From Lentzea cavernae (lineage in GTDB: Bacteria; Actinomycetota; Actinomycetes; Mycobacteriales; Pseudonocardiaceae), in NCBI RefSeq assembly GCF_014653695.1, contig NZ_BNAR01000016.1, forward strand, positions 62,001-126,000: a DNA stretch of 64,000 bases. The letters are read 5' to 3'. Below, one piece after another: positions 41,390 to 50,435 of the stretch (the first letter of the stretch is position 1; each line of letters starts with the position of its first letter). The notes beneath the pieces were generated by a model that saw only the letters and a program-made list of their open reading frames with translations, did no database searches and had not been told where the DNA came from. The translations under genes were made by a program, and so were the position numbers.

Positions 41390-42561
41390 AGCGCGCGGTC
41401 TGCGGGTGCGCCCTGCTGGTGACGCTGGTGGCCGCGCCGCCCGCGTTCGCGAACGAGGCCACGCCGCTGCCGGCTGATCTGAAAGGCTGTCTGCCGCCGC
41501 CCCAGACCGTCCAGGGGCCGGTGCCGTGGGCGCAGAGACAGCTTGCGCCACACCAGGTCTGGCCTGTGACAAAAGGCGCCGGGGTGGTGGTCGGCGTGGT
41601 CGACACGGGTGTCGACGCGAAGACACCGCAGCTCGCCGGGCGCGTGCAGCCGGGCGTGGACGTCGTGAGCAAGGGCAAGCCCGCGGACACCGACTGCAAC
41701 GGGCACGGCACGTTCGTCGCCGGCATCATCGCGGCGGCGCCGGGCGACACGGGTTTCGCAGGCGTCGCCCCCGACGTCACGGTTCTGCCGGTGCGCTGCG
41801 CCACGGCCGGGCCGGACGGTAAACCCTCGCTGACCGCGGCGACGATCGCCGAAGGGCTGCGCGCGGCGGTCGATGGCGGCGCGAAGGTCGTCAACATCTC
41901 GGCCAGTGTGTCCACCCCGGACGACAAGCTGGCCCAAGCGGTCCAGCACGCGGTGCAGCGCGACGTCGTCGTGGTCGCCTCGGCCGCTAACAGCGCCCAG
42001 CAGGGCGATCCGGTCACCTACCCGGCCGCGTACCCCGGGGTGATCGCCGTCGGAGCGATCGACGTGAACGGCGGCCGCGCGGACTTCTCGCAGACCGGCG
42101 CGTTCCTGTCCCTCGTCGCACCGGGGGTGGACGTCGCGAGCACCGGCCCCGGCGGCATCGGGCACTGGCGCGGCAGCGGAACGAGCTACTCGGCCCCGTT
42201 CGTCACGGGCGTCGCGGCACTGGTCCGCGCCTACCGCCCTGATCTCACGGCGGCCCAGGTCAAGCACCGCCTCGAAGCCACGGCGGTGCGCCCGGCCACG
42301 GCGAAGCTGCCCGACCCCGGAATGGGCTGGGGCACAGTGGATCCGGTCGCCGCCGTGACCGCGATCCTGCCCGAGGAGAACGCACCGGTCATCGCACCAC
42401 CCCCGGCGCCCGCACCGGCACCGGACCGCGGCGACGACGTGGGCCCGCTGTTCGCCCTCACCGCCGCCGTGCTCGTCGTCGTGTTCGCCGGTGGACTCGT
42501 CGCGGTCTCCCGCCTGGTCCGTTCCGGCCGGGCGCGGGGATGGGCTCCTCCGAAGAGCTGA
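41386..42561 (+). CDS. mycP: Mycosin-type subtilisin protease of the T7SS
   Basis: A 391-residue subtilisin (S8) protease. There is a signal peptide at 1-24 (ALLVTLVAAPPAFA). The catalytic triad is Asp73 (VVDTGVD), His107 (GHGTFVAG) and Ser267 (GTSYSAP). A C-terminal membrane helix follows a proline-rich stretch (LTAAVLVVVFAGGLVAV). This layout, anchored outside with the protease facing out, defines mycosins, which cap and stabilise the ESX pore. The start overlaps the previous stop. Confidence 0.93.
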   Translation: MKRAVCGCALLVTLVAAPPAFANEATPLPADLKGCLPPPQTVQGPVPWAQRQLAPHQVWPVTKGAGVVVGVVDTGVDAKTPQLAGRVQPGVDVVSKGKPADTDCNGHGTFVAGIIAAAPGDTGFAGVAPDVTVLPVRCATAGPDGKPSLTAATIAEGLRAAVDGGAKVVNISASVSTPDDKLAQAVQHAVQRDVVVVASAANSAQQGDPVTYPAAYPGVIAVGAIDVNGGRADFSQTGAFLSLVAPGVDVASTGPGGIGHWRGSGTSYSAPFVTGVAALVRAYRPDLTAAQVKHRLEATAVRPATAKLPDPGMGWGTVDPVAAVTAILPEENAPVIAPPPAPAPAPDRGDDVGPLFALTAAVLVVVFAGGLVAVSRLVRSGRARGWAPPKS

Positions 42562-42563
42562 AA

Positions 42564-42595
42564 GCGGTCCACTTCGGACATCCGAAGTGGACCGC
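42564..42595. terminator. Bidirectional hairpin terminator between mycP and eccC
   Basis: A perfect 15-base inverted repeat (arms 42564-42578 and 42581-42595, core GGTCCACTTCGG) lies exactly between the convergent stops of mycP and eccC. There is no clear T run on either side, as is usual in actinomycetes. Its placement strongly suggests it ends both transcripts. Confidence 0.85.
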
Positions 42596-42600
42596 GATCC

Positions 42601-45600
42601 TCAGCCCTCGACCAGCGGAGTCTGCACCAGCCGGACCGTCCGGCGGCGGTTGATGAACTGCGCCCGCCCCGGCGGCAACGTCCTCGGCTTCAAGTTGCCC
42701 AGGAACGCCCCCTCGGTCTTGGGACAGGACAACAGCAGCGCCGGGGTCCCGAGCTCCCACATCCGCCGGATCGCCGGGTTGGACATCGACCGGCTGGCCC
42801 CCGCCGTGCTGCGGGCGATGATCACGTGCACACCCACGTCGGAGGCTTGCGCGAGGATCGGCAGGAGCGGCTGCAACGGCCCGGCGCTGCCCGACGACTC
42901 CGCCAGCTCGAAGTCGTCGATGATGATGTACAGCCTGCCGCCGCCCCACCAGTCGCGCAGCGGCAGCCGGCTCGGGCTGATCTCCGGGCCGGGAATCCGC
43001 TTCTCCAGCACGGAGGCCGCGCCGGCGATCGACTTGGTCAGTGCCTCGGAACCGACGGCGTACTCCAGCTGGTGCTCGGCGGGGATCGAGCTGCCCAGCT
43101 CACGCCGGAAGTCGCCGAACATGATCCGCGCCTCGTCCGTGTCGTGGTGCGCGACGATGGACCGGGCGATGTGCTTCAACAGGTTCGTCTTGCCGCTCTC
43201 CGCGTCCCCGTAGATCAGCAGGTGCGGGCTGGCGTCGAAGTCGTGCCACTCGGGGCCGAGGTTCACGTCCTCCAGTCCCAGCGCCATCCGCATCTCCGCC
43301 GACGGTGATGGCGCGTGCGGCGCGGGCAGTTCCCTGACCGACAGCGTGTGGGGGAGCAGCCGGACCTTCGGCGCCACCGGGGCGCCGGGAGTCGCCAGCG
43401 CCTCCGCGAGTTCCACGGTGACCTCGGCGAGGTCCTCGGTGCCGGTGTCCCCGTCGATGCGCGGGAGCGCCGCCAGGAAGTGCAGGCGGTCGGGTGTGAT
43501 CCCGCGTCCGGGGATCGACGGCACGGTCGCGGCGAAGCGGCTGTTGACCTCCGACTCGACCGCGTCACCGAGCTTCAGCTCGAACCGCGTGCCCATCACG
43601 TCCCGCAGCCACGGCCGCATCTCCGACCACCGGTTGGACGCGATGACCAGGTGGATGCCGAAGCTCAGGCCGCGGGCCGCCAGCTCGGTGAACCGCTCTT
43701 CGACCTCCTCGAAGTCCTGCCGGATCGTGTACCAGCCGTCGACGACGAGGAACACGTCGCCGTACGGGTCGGCGTCGAGGTGACGACCCTGCTTGCGGGC
43801 ACGGCGGTAGCTCGCCATGGAGTCGATGTTGTGCTCCGCGAAGATCGCCTCGCGCTTCGCCATCAGGCTCGTCACCTCCAGCACGGTCCGGGTGACGCGG
43901 TCGCGGTCGAGGCGGTTCGCGACGCTGCCCACGTGCGGCAGGCCCGCGAGAGCCGTGAGCGAGCCGCCGAAGTCCAGGCAGTAGAACTGGACCTCGGCCG
44001 CCGTGTGCGTCAGGGCGAGCCCGGCGATGAACGTGCGCAGCAGCGTGCTCTTGCCGCTCTGCGGGCCGCCGACCACCGCGACGTTGCCCCGGCTGCCGGA
44101 GACGTCCGCGACCAGCAGCTCACGCCGTTGCTGCGCGGGCAGGTCGATCAGTCCCACCGGGACGGTCAGGTCCGCGGTGTGCAGGTCGCCAACCGGCCGC
44201 GGGCCGAGCACCGGGTGGTCGACCAGAGGCGGGAGCAGCTGGTCCAGAGTGGCCGGTGTCTTCAACGGCGGCAGCCACACCTGGTGTGCCCTCGGTCCGA
44301 CGCCGCGCAACCGCTCGATGAGCACGTCGAGCATGGTCAGCGTGTTCTCCTCGGCGCTGGTGCTCTCCGGTTCGGGCTCGGGTTCCGGGTTCTTCGGCGG
44401 TTCGAGGTAGCCGGTGCCGAACGGCACGACCTGGCCGACGACCGAGGCCGTGCTGACTCCCTTGCGCCGCTTGGGCCGGTAGGGAGCCGACGAGTAGGCG
44501 CCCTTGAACCGCAACAACGTCTGCGTGTCCGGCCGCAGATATCCGTTGCCGGGGCTGTTCGGCAGCTCGTAGGCGTCGGGCACGCCGATCACGCTGCGGC
44601 TCTCCATCGCCGAGAACGTGCGCAGGCCGATCCGGTAGGACAGGTGCGTCTCCACCTTGTGGATCCGCCCCTCGTCGAGTCGTTGCGAGGCGAGCAGCAG
44701 GTGCACGCCGAGGCTGCGGCCGAGCCGGCCGATCATCGCGAACACGTCGATGAACTCGGGCTTGCTCGACAGCATCTCGCTGAACTCGTCGACCACGATG
44801 AACAACGCGGGCATCGGTTCCAGCTGCACGCCCTGAGCACGGGCCGCCTCGTAGTCGCGCCTCGACGCGTAGTTGCCGGCGGCACGCAGGTGTTCCTGCC
44901 GCCGGTTCATCTCACCGGTCAGGGCGTCCTGCATGCGGTCGACGAGCTCCAGTTCGTCCGCGAGGTTGGTGATCACCGCGGACGTGTGGGGCAGCTGGTC
45001 GAACCCGAGGAACGCCGCGCCGCCCTTGAAGTCCACGAGGACGAAGTTCAGCTCCTCGGACGAGTGCGTGGTGGCGAGCGCGAGCACGAGGGTGCGCAGC
45101 AGCTCGCTCTTGCCGGAGCCTGTCGCGCCGACACACAACCCGTGCGGGCCCATGCCGTCCTCGGCGGACTCCTTGATGTCGAGCTCCAGCGGAGCACCGG
45201 CGCCGGCGATGCCGATCGGCACCCGCAGTCGCCGCTTCGCGGTCATCCGTTCCCGCCGGTACTTCACCGGTTCGAACGTCGCGACGTCACCGATGCCCAG
45301 CATGGTGGACAGGTCGTAGTCGACGGCCAGCGGTTCGCCGTCCTCCGCGGCCTCACCGACGCGGAACCGGGCCATCGTCCGCGCCAGCGCGGCGGCCGAG
45401 ATCTCGCTGAGACTGTCCGGAGTGCACAGATCGGCGGTCTGCTCCTTGCCGATGCGGTCGAACGAGACGGTGCGGACCTTCTCGGAGGTGACGTCGAGGA
45501 CGAGCGCACCTGTGCGCTGCTGGCGTGAGAGCGCTCCCGAGACGTCGAGCACGACGGCGTTGCGGTACCCCTCGTCGGCCACGCGGTGGTCGGACGGGAC

Positions 45601-46575
45601 GTTCACGCCGTCGATCAGCAGCACCACGAACGGTTCCGAGGCGGTGATGGGGGTGTCGGCCTCGAACTTCGGCCTGCCGGTGAACGAGGGGCCACCGAGG
45701 AGGAGTTCCGCCTGCGCGAGGTCGTGGGTGGTCAGACGACGGGCGCCCGCCGCGTCCCGGCTCTCCGGGTCCTGGTGGTGCGGCAACCACTTCAGCCACT
45801 CCCAGCGCTCCGCGCGCTCCTCGGAGACGCACGTGGCGATCACGACGTCACCGGGTGCGTGCGCGGTGGCCAGCTGTGCGAGCAGGGCGCGCACGAGTCC
45901 GAGCACGGCGTCGTCCTCGCCCGCGAACTGGATCTGGCCGAACCCGCGCAGGTACACGGCGATCGGCGCGTCGGGCAAGGTGCTGTAGGCGCGCAGGAAC
46001 CGGCGCAACGCGTGCGCGGTCAGCGGTTCCAGGTCGTCCACCGGCTTGCTGTCCGGCGGAACGAGCTTCGTGGACGACCGCTGGGTGCCCAGCCCGAGCC
46101 GGACCTCACCGAAGTCCTCGTGCGCGGGCCGGCGTTCCCACAGCCGATAGCCGAGTGCGGTCGACCACAGTGCATGCGGGTCGGGGTGCGTCCACCGCGC
46201 AGCTTGTTGTTGTGCGGACAGGGCTTTGCGCACCCGGCCGCGCAGCTGCGCGAGGTACCGGACGTAGTCGCGGCGGTGCCCGTTCAGCTTCTGCTTGTGG
46301 GTCACGGAGTTCCGGACCATCTGCGTCACGAGCATGCCGACGGCGGACAGCACCATCAGGCCACCGCCGATGTAGGCGAAGACGCCGGAGCCGGGCCGGA
46401 CGAACATCATCACCATGGCGAGCGACCCGATGCCCATCGGCGCGTACATCAGCACCGAGCTGATCGTTCCGCCGGTGTCCTCGGGCACGCTCGGCGGCGG
46501 TTGCAGCTCGATGTCCGAACTCGGGGCAGGCGGTTTCGGGCGCCGTGCGCGGCGAGCGAACAGCGTTGTGCTCAA
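42601..46575 (-). CDS. eccC: EccC, FtsK/SpoIIIE-type T7SS motor ATPase
   Basis: I chose the TTG at 46575: it gives the typical EccC start STTLFARRARRP and is preceded by GAGGGAGA. The 1,324-residue product has two N-terminal membrane helices and three ATPase domains. Walker A motifs are GATGSGKSE (about 487), GGPQSGKST (about 838) and GDAESGKTN (about 1127); Walker B partners are VVDEFSE, VVDGWY and IIDDFE. It is a single-chain EccC, not split into EccCa/EccCb. It is the motor that recognises WXG100 substrates. It is transcribed away from eccD and towards mycP. Confidence 0.95.
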   Translation of the reverse strand: MSTTLFARRARRPKPPAPSSDIELQPPPSVPEDTGGTISSVLMYAPMGIGSLAMVMMFVRPGSGVFAYIGGGLMVLSAVGMLVTQMVRNSVTHKQKLNGHRRDYVRYLAQLRGRVRKALSAQQQAARWTHPDPHALWSTALGYRLWERRPAHEDFGEVRLGLGTQRSSTKLVPPDSKPVDDLEPLTAHALRRFLRAYSTLPDAPIAVYLRGFGQIQFAGEDDAVLGLVRALLAQLATAHAPGDVVIATCVSEERAERWEWLKWLPHHQDPESRDAAGARRLTTHDLAQAELLLGGPSFTGRPKFEADTPITASEPFVVLLIDGVNVPSDHRVADEGYRNAVVLDVSGALSRQQRTGALVLDVTSEKVRTVSFDRIGKEQTADLCTPDSLSEISAAALARTMARFRVGEAAEDGEPLAVDYDLSTMLGIGDVATFEPVKYRRERMTAKRRLRVPIGIAGAGAPLELDIKESAEDGMGPHGLCVGATGSGKSELLRTLVLALATTHSSEELNFVLVDFKGGAAFLGFDQLPHTSAVITNLADELELVDRMQDALTGEMNRRQEHLRAAGNYASRRDYEAARAQGVQLEPMPALFIVVDEFSEMLSSKPEFIDVFAMIGRLGRSLGVHLLLASQRLDEGRIHKVETHLSYRIGLRTFSAMESRSVIGVPDAYELPNSPGNGYLRPDTQTLLRFKGAYSSAPYRPKRRKGVSTASVVGQVVPFGTGYLEPPKNPEPEPEPESTSAEENTLTMLDVLIERLRGVGPRAHQVWLPPLKTPATLDQLLPPLVDHPVLGPRPVGDLHTADLTVPVGLIDLPAQQRRELLVADVSGSRGNVAVVGGPQSGKSTLLRTFIAGLALTHTAAEVQFYCLDFGGSLTALAGLPHVGSVANRLDRDRVTRTVLEVTSLMAKREAIFAEHNIDSMASYRRARKQGRHLDADPYGDVFLVVDGWYTIRQDFEEVEERFTELAARGLSFGIHLVIASNRWSEMRPWLRDVMGTRFELKLGDAVESEVNSRFAATVPSIPGRGITPDRLHFLAALPRIDGDTGTEDLAEVTVELAEALATPGAPVAPKVRLLPHTLSVRELPAPHAPSPSAEMRMALGLEDVNLGPEWHDFDASPHLLIYGDAESGKTNLLKHIARSIVAHHDTDEARIMFGDFRRELGSSIPAEHQLEYAVGSEALTKSIAGAASVLEKRIPGPEISPSRLPLRDWWGGGRLYIIIDDFELAESSGSAGPLQPLLPILAQASDVGVHVIIARSTAGASRSMSNPAIRRMWELGTPALLLSCPKTEGAFLGNLKPRTLPPGRAQFINRRRTVRLVQTPLVEG

Positions 46576-46707
46576 CGGGCTCTCCCTCGGTGGGTGAAGT
46601 TCCTCTTCTTCAGCCTCTGACGGCTCGCAGCGGTGTTCGCGTGCGAGGACTCGCCTAGCTTCTGGCCTGGTCACGGGTCTAGATCTGGAGGAAGGACCTG
46701 GCACCGG
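46576..46707. promoter_or_regulatory. Divergent promoter region eccC/eccD
   Basis: These 132 bases carry the start regions of eccC (minus) and eccD (plus), including the GGAGGAAGGA ribosome site of eccD at 46687-46696. Promoters for both machine transcripts must lie here or overlap the coding ends. No -10/-35 pair stands out. Confidence 0.45.
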
Positions 46708-48105
46708 ATGGAAGAGCAAACACAGCTTCGCACAACGAGTTCCGCACGGCTACGGTTCGTTTTGGGTGGTGGATCACGGGATGTGGCACTGCCTGCCGAC
46801 GTCCCGCTCGCTGATCTGCTGCCCGCGGTCCTGCCGTTGTTCGGCGCGGACGTGGTGGAGGAGGGCGCGGAACACGAGGGCTGGGTGGTGCAGCGGATCG
46901 GTGAGAAACCGCTGGACGAGGACCGGACCCTCACCGAGCTGAACGTGTTCGACGGCGAGAGCCTGCACCTGCGCCCACGCGCGGGACAGCTGGCCGCCGT
47001 CGACTACGACGACCTGGTCGACGGTGTCGGCGAGGTCGTGCGCGAGCACGCGGGGCGCATCACGCCCGAGCGTGCCCGCTGGATGTTTCGGGCCGCTGCC
47101 GCCGTGAGCCTCGGCATCGGCCTGCTGATCCTGGTGCAAGGGCCCATGAGCGGGATGCAGGCGCAGGTCGCGTCGGTGGTGGCGCTGGTGCTCTTGCTGG
47201 CCGCGACGCTGACGGCCAGGGGAGCGGGCAGGAGTGAACCCGCGACGGTGCTGGCCGTGGCCGGCGTCTGCTGTGCCGCCGGAGCCGGGTTCTCGATCGC
47301 CCAGGTCCTGGATCCCGGCGCCAACGCCATGATCCTGCTGTCCGGTGCGGCAGCGGGAGCGATGCTCGCGCTGATCACGGGCGTGGTGGCGATCGCGGAC
47401 GCCGTGCTGCTGTTCACCGGCGGGATCGTGTTCGCCGCCGTCCTCGTGTTCGCCGGCCTGGTGGGTTCCCTGAGTCCCGCCACCACGTCGGAGTCGGCCG
47501 CCATCGCGGTCTCCGCGTCGGTGGTGGTGGCGATCTTCGTGCCGCACTTCGCTTTCCGGCTCTCGGGCCTGACCCTGCCGATGCTGCCGACCGGCGCTGA
47601 GGAGCTGGGTGAGGACATCGAGCCGGTGCCGCACGAGCTCGTGACCGAACGGGGCGCGGTCACGTTCTCCTACGTCACCTCGTTGTACGTCGGTCTCGGC
47701 GCCGCGCAGTGCGTGCTGCTGCCGTTGCTCGTGGCCGGCGGGGACACCTGGTCGATCGTGCTGGCGCTGGTGATCGCCCTGCTGCTGCTCCTGCGTTCCC
47801 GGCACCCGGCCGGGCTGGTCGCGCGGTGCTCGATCCTCGCCCCGGTCGCGGTGGTGTTCGCGGCGGTGGTGCTGCACGTCAGCGCCGTGAACCCGGCGGC
47901 GGGACGGCTGCTGGTCGTCGTGCCCCTGGTGACGGTGGCCGCGCTGCTGTTCCTCTTCGGCGCGGAACGGCTGCCAGGGACGCGCCTGCGGCCGTACTGG
48001 GGACGCGCGGTGGAGATCCTGGAGTCGGTGACCGCCATGGCCGTGCTGCCGATCCTCTTGCAGGTGCTGCACGTCTACGCCCTGATGCGTGCGTTGGCGG
48101 GCTGA
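46708..48105 (+). CDS. eccD: EccD, T7SS membrane channel protein
   Basis: A 465-residue protein. Residues 1-95 are the ubiquitin-like cytosolic domain (LRFVLGGGSRDVALP, LTELNVFDGESLHLRP). From residue 125 on there are about eleven hydrophobic helices. This domain order defines EccD, the central membrane subunit of the ESX pore. The ATG follows a strong GGAGGAAGGA site. The stop overlaps the eccB start (TGATG). Confidence 0.93.
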   Translation: MEEQTQLRTTSSARLRFVLGGGSRDVALPADVPLADLLPAVLPLFGADVVEEGAEHEGWVVQRIGEKPLDEDRTLTELNVFDGESLHLRPRAGQLAAVDYDDLVDGVGEVVREHAGRITPERARWMFRAAAAVSLGIGLLILVQGPMSGMQAQVASVVALVLLLAATLTARGAGRSEPATVLAVAGVCCAAGAGFSIAQVLDPGANAMILLSGAAAGAMLALITGVVAIADAVLLFTGGIVFAAVLVFAGLVGSLSPATTSESAAIAVSASVVVAIFVPHFAFRLSGLTLPMLPTGAEELGEDIEPVPHELVTERGAVTFSYVTSLYVGLGAAQCVLLPLLVAGGDTWSIVLALVIALLLLLRSRHPAGLVARCSILAPVAVVFAAVVLHVSAVNPAAGRLLVVVPLVTVAALLFLFGAERLPGTRLRPYWGRAVEILESVTAMAVLPILLQVLHVYALMRALAG

Positions 48106-49526
48106 TGAAATCTCGCAAGGACCAGGTACAGGCCTACTTCTTCGTCGTGGGCAGGCTGGCGGCCGCCGTCACGCACGGGGAGCCGGACGCGTTGCAGGCC
48201 CCGAGCAAGCGCCTGAGCACCGGCACCGTGTTCGGCATCCTGATCGCGTTGCTGCTCATGGGGATCTTCGGCGTCTACGGGCTCTTCTCGCCGGGCAAGG
48301 ACAACTCGTGGCGCACGGCGGGCGCGATCGTGATGGACGAGACGACCGGCGCCCGGTACGTCTACCTCGACGGCCAGTTGCGCCCGGTGCTGAACTACTC
48401 CTCCGCGAGGCTCGCGGCCGGACGGGGTGACGGCAAGGTCGTCGGCGTCTCGCCGGGATCGCTCGCCGGAACGCCCGTGGGCCAGCCGATCGGCATTCCC
48501 GGCGCACCGGACGCGTTGCCGGCCGGTGGCCAGCTGTCCAAGGGCTCGTGGACCGTCTGCGTCGACGTCGACACACCCGACCACACCGGTCCGCAGGTGA
48601 CGTTGTTGCTCGGCGCCCCGCCAGGACGCGCGGTGGCGGACCGGCAGGCGGTGCTCGCCCAGGCCCCGGACGGAGCGCATCACCTGCTGTGGAACGGCAA
48701 ACGGCTGCGCATCGCCGAGCCGGCCGCCCTGGAAGCGCTGGGGTACGGCGGAAAGCCGGCTGTGAAGGTCTCGGCGCCCTGGCTGAACGCGGTGACACCG
48801 GGACCGGACCTCCGGATGCCGGACACGGGCGGGGCCGGTGGTCAGGGGCCCGTGATCGACGGACGTCCCAGCCGGGTGGGGCAGGTGTACGAGGTCCGCA
48901 ACCGCGCCATCGGGACGGACCAGCTCTACCTGGTCCGGTCCGGCGGGGTGGTGCCGATCAACCGGACGGTGGCGGCACTCGTGCTGTCCGCTCCCGGCAC
49001 GCGCGCCGCCTACCCGGACGCGGTGGTCGCACCGGTCGAGGCGGGTGCGGGCGCACTCGCCGGGGTGCCGGTGCAGGCGGGTGCCGATCTCGGTGCGGGA
49101 CTTCCCTCCCAGCCTCCCGAGGTCGTCCCACCGCCGTCGGATTCGCTTCCCTGCACCGCTTTCACGCCGTCCGCGGACGGGAGTTCGGTGTCCACAGTGG
49201 AGTTCCTGTCGGCGAACGTGGTCCGCTCCTCGTCCGTGCCGACCGCTCCGCACAAGGCGGGCAGTGCCGCCGACCGGGTGTCGATCCCCGCCGGTGCGGG
49301 TGCGCTCGTCAGAACCGCACCCGCCGCGGGTGCGACGGCCGGGACGCTCTACCTGGTGACCGAGGTGGGCACGAGGTTCCCGCTGCCGTCCAAGGAAGCC
49401 TTGTCCGCGCTCGGGTACAGCGAGAACGCGACCGTCGCTGTGCCCGCCGCGCTCGTGGCGTTGCTCCCGGCCGGACCCGTTCTGAGCACCGAGGCGGCGC
49501 GCGTCAGCCAAGGCGGAACTCCGTGA
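48105..49526 (+). CDS. eccB: EccB, T7SS membrane/periplasmic subunit
   Basis: A 473-residue protein with a short cytosolic start (KSRKDQVQAYFFVVGRL, typical of EccB), one membrane helix at about 39-62 (VFGILIALLLMGIFGVYGLF) and a large outside domain with Cys residues and repeated YLV-type strands. The family shows the same single helix and repeat-domain layout. It is coupled to eccD by an overlap and is the last machine gene before the secreted substrates. Confidence 0.93.
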   Translation: MKSRKDQVQAYFFVVGRLAAAVTHGEPDALQAPSKRLSTGTVFGILIALLLMGIFGVYGLFSPGKDNSWRTAGAIVMDETTGARYVYLDGQLRPVLNYSSARLAAGRGDGKVVGVSPGSLAGTPVGQPIGIPGAPDALPAGGQLSKGSWTVCVDVDTPDHTGPQVTLLLGAPPGRAVADRQAVLAQAPDGAHHLLWNGKRLRIAEPAALEALGYGGKPAVKVSAPWLNAVTPGPDLRMPDTGGAGGQGPVIDGRPSRVGQVYEVRNRAIGTDQLYLVRSGGVVPINRTVAALVLSAPGTRAAYPDAVVAPVEAGAGALAGVPVQAGADLGAGLPSQPPEVVPPPSDSLPCTAFTPSADGSSVSTVEFLSANVVRSSSVPTAPHKAGSAADRVSIPAGAGALVRTAPAAGATAGTLYLVTEVGTRFPLPSKEALSALGYSENATVAVPAALVALLPAGPVLSTEAARVSQGGTP

Positions 49527-49676
49527 GCGGAGTGCTCGTAAGGGTTGTTCCCCCGCTGCTCCGGAAAAGGCTCACGACACCGTTCTCACAGGTCGCACCG
49601 TCCTAATCTTCTTTTCGTGAGCGCGCCGCAGAGGAATGCGGCCCTTCAGCTCGGATGAATTCCAGGAGGAATCACC
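49527..49676 (+). promoter_or_regulatory. Promoter/5' UTR region of the esx substrate cluster
   Basis: These 150 bases separate eccB from the first small secreted protein. A weak promoter candidate is TTCTCA (49583) with TAATCT (49604), spacing 15, which is short. A strong ribosome site AGGAGGA (49664-49670) lies six bases from the ATG, consistent with high expression of esx genes. Confidence 0.35.
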
Positions 49677-50000
49677 ATGACGACCAAGGTCAGCCCGGAA
49701 CAGGTCATCGCTCAGGCGCAGCGCCACGACTCGACCGCGGACAACGTGAGCCAGCAGCTGGACCAGCTGAAGGCCCAGGTCGAAGCCACCCTCGCGGCGA
49801 GCCCGAGCGCGGCCACCCGCGCGCTGAGCTCGACGGCCGACCAGTGGATCGAGTCGGTGCGCGGCGCCGTTCTGTCCAAGCTGCGCGAGATGGGCCAGAC
49901 CATGCGCACCGAGGTCGGCGCCCAGCAGGACCAGGACGACACGGCTCGTTCCTCCATCACCAACGTCCCGGTCGCCGTCGGCAATTTCCTCGGCGCCTGA
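49677..50000 (+). CDS. Small WXG100-like secreted protein
   Basis: A 107-residue, mostly helical protein with the size and helix-turn-helix layout of WXG100/ESAT-6-like substrates. The central turn reads DQWIESVRG; the strict W-x-G spacing is absent. The ATG has the best ribosome site in the window. The adjacent gene encodes a canonical W-x-G partner, so the two probably form a heterodimer exported by EccC. Which of them carries the export signal cannot be told. Confidence 0.75.
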   Translation: MTTKVSPEQVIAQAQRHDSTADNVSQQLDQLKAQVEATLAASPSAATRALSSTADQWIESVRGAVLSKLREMGQTMRTEVGAQQDQDDTARSSITNVPVAVGNFLGA

Positions 50001-50038
50001 TCCAGCCGTCTCAAGAACTACTTCGAAAAGGAACCAAA

Positions 50039-50326
50039 GTGGACACGATCACTTACGACTACGGCGTCATCGACGAGTGCATCTCGCTGATGAAGAACAA
50101 GGCGTCGGAGATCCAGAACCAGTCCGACGAGCTGTACAGCGACGTCAAGCGGATCATGCAGGACTGGGAGGGCTCGACGGCCAACGCCTACGACGCCAAG
50201 GCGAACCAGCTCAACGGCTACCTGGTGGACAGCCGCAACAACCTGGACAACCTCAAGACCGCCCTGCACACGTCCGCGAGCGACATGCAGGCTCGCGACA
50301 GCCGCGGCGCTGCCGCGATCGGGTGA
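50039..50326 (+). CDS. WXG100 protein (ESAT-6-like)
   Basis: A 95-residue product starting at a GTG after AAAAGGAACC. It contains the canonical turn DWEGSTANAYDAK (W-E-G) between two helices, the hallmark of WXG100 proteins. It lies 38 bases after the previous small gene, consistent with a partner pair. It is a likely main substrate and structural component of the secretion system. Confidence 0.9.
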   Translation: MDTITYDYGVIDECISLMKNKASEIQNQSDELYSDVKRIMQDWEGSTANAYDAKANQLNGYLVDSRNNLDNLKTALHTSASDMQARDSRGAAAIG

Positions 50327-50331
50327 CCCGC

Positions 50332-50389
50332 GACGGTGTGCGCGTGCTCCCAGTTCCTCTCTCCCCGGTGGAAGCACGCGCACATCGTC
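50332..50389 (+). terminator. Long hairpin after the esx pair
   Basis: Inverted repeat with 17-base arms at 50332-50348 and 50373-50389 (core TGTGCGCGTGCT / AGCACGCGCACA), one wobble pair and a loop of 24 bases. It sits six bases after the WXG100 stop and before the next substrate gene. It could be a terminator or attenuator, or an mRNA stabiliser that sets a higher level for the esx pair. Confidence 0.6.
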
Positions 50390-50435
50390 ACCCCTCTTGT
50401 CGACACGACCCCTTCCCCTGGCAGGAGCCTGGACG

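Noticed and set aside
46576..46719. 48-codon N-terminal extension of EccC
   Set aside because: The EccC family starts with STTLF-like residues directly after a ribosome site; the extension would overlap eccD's leader.
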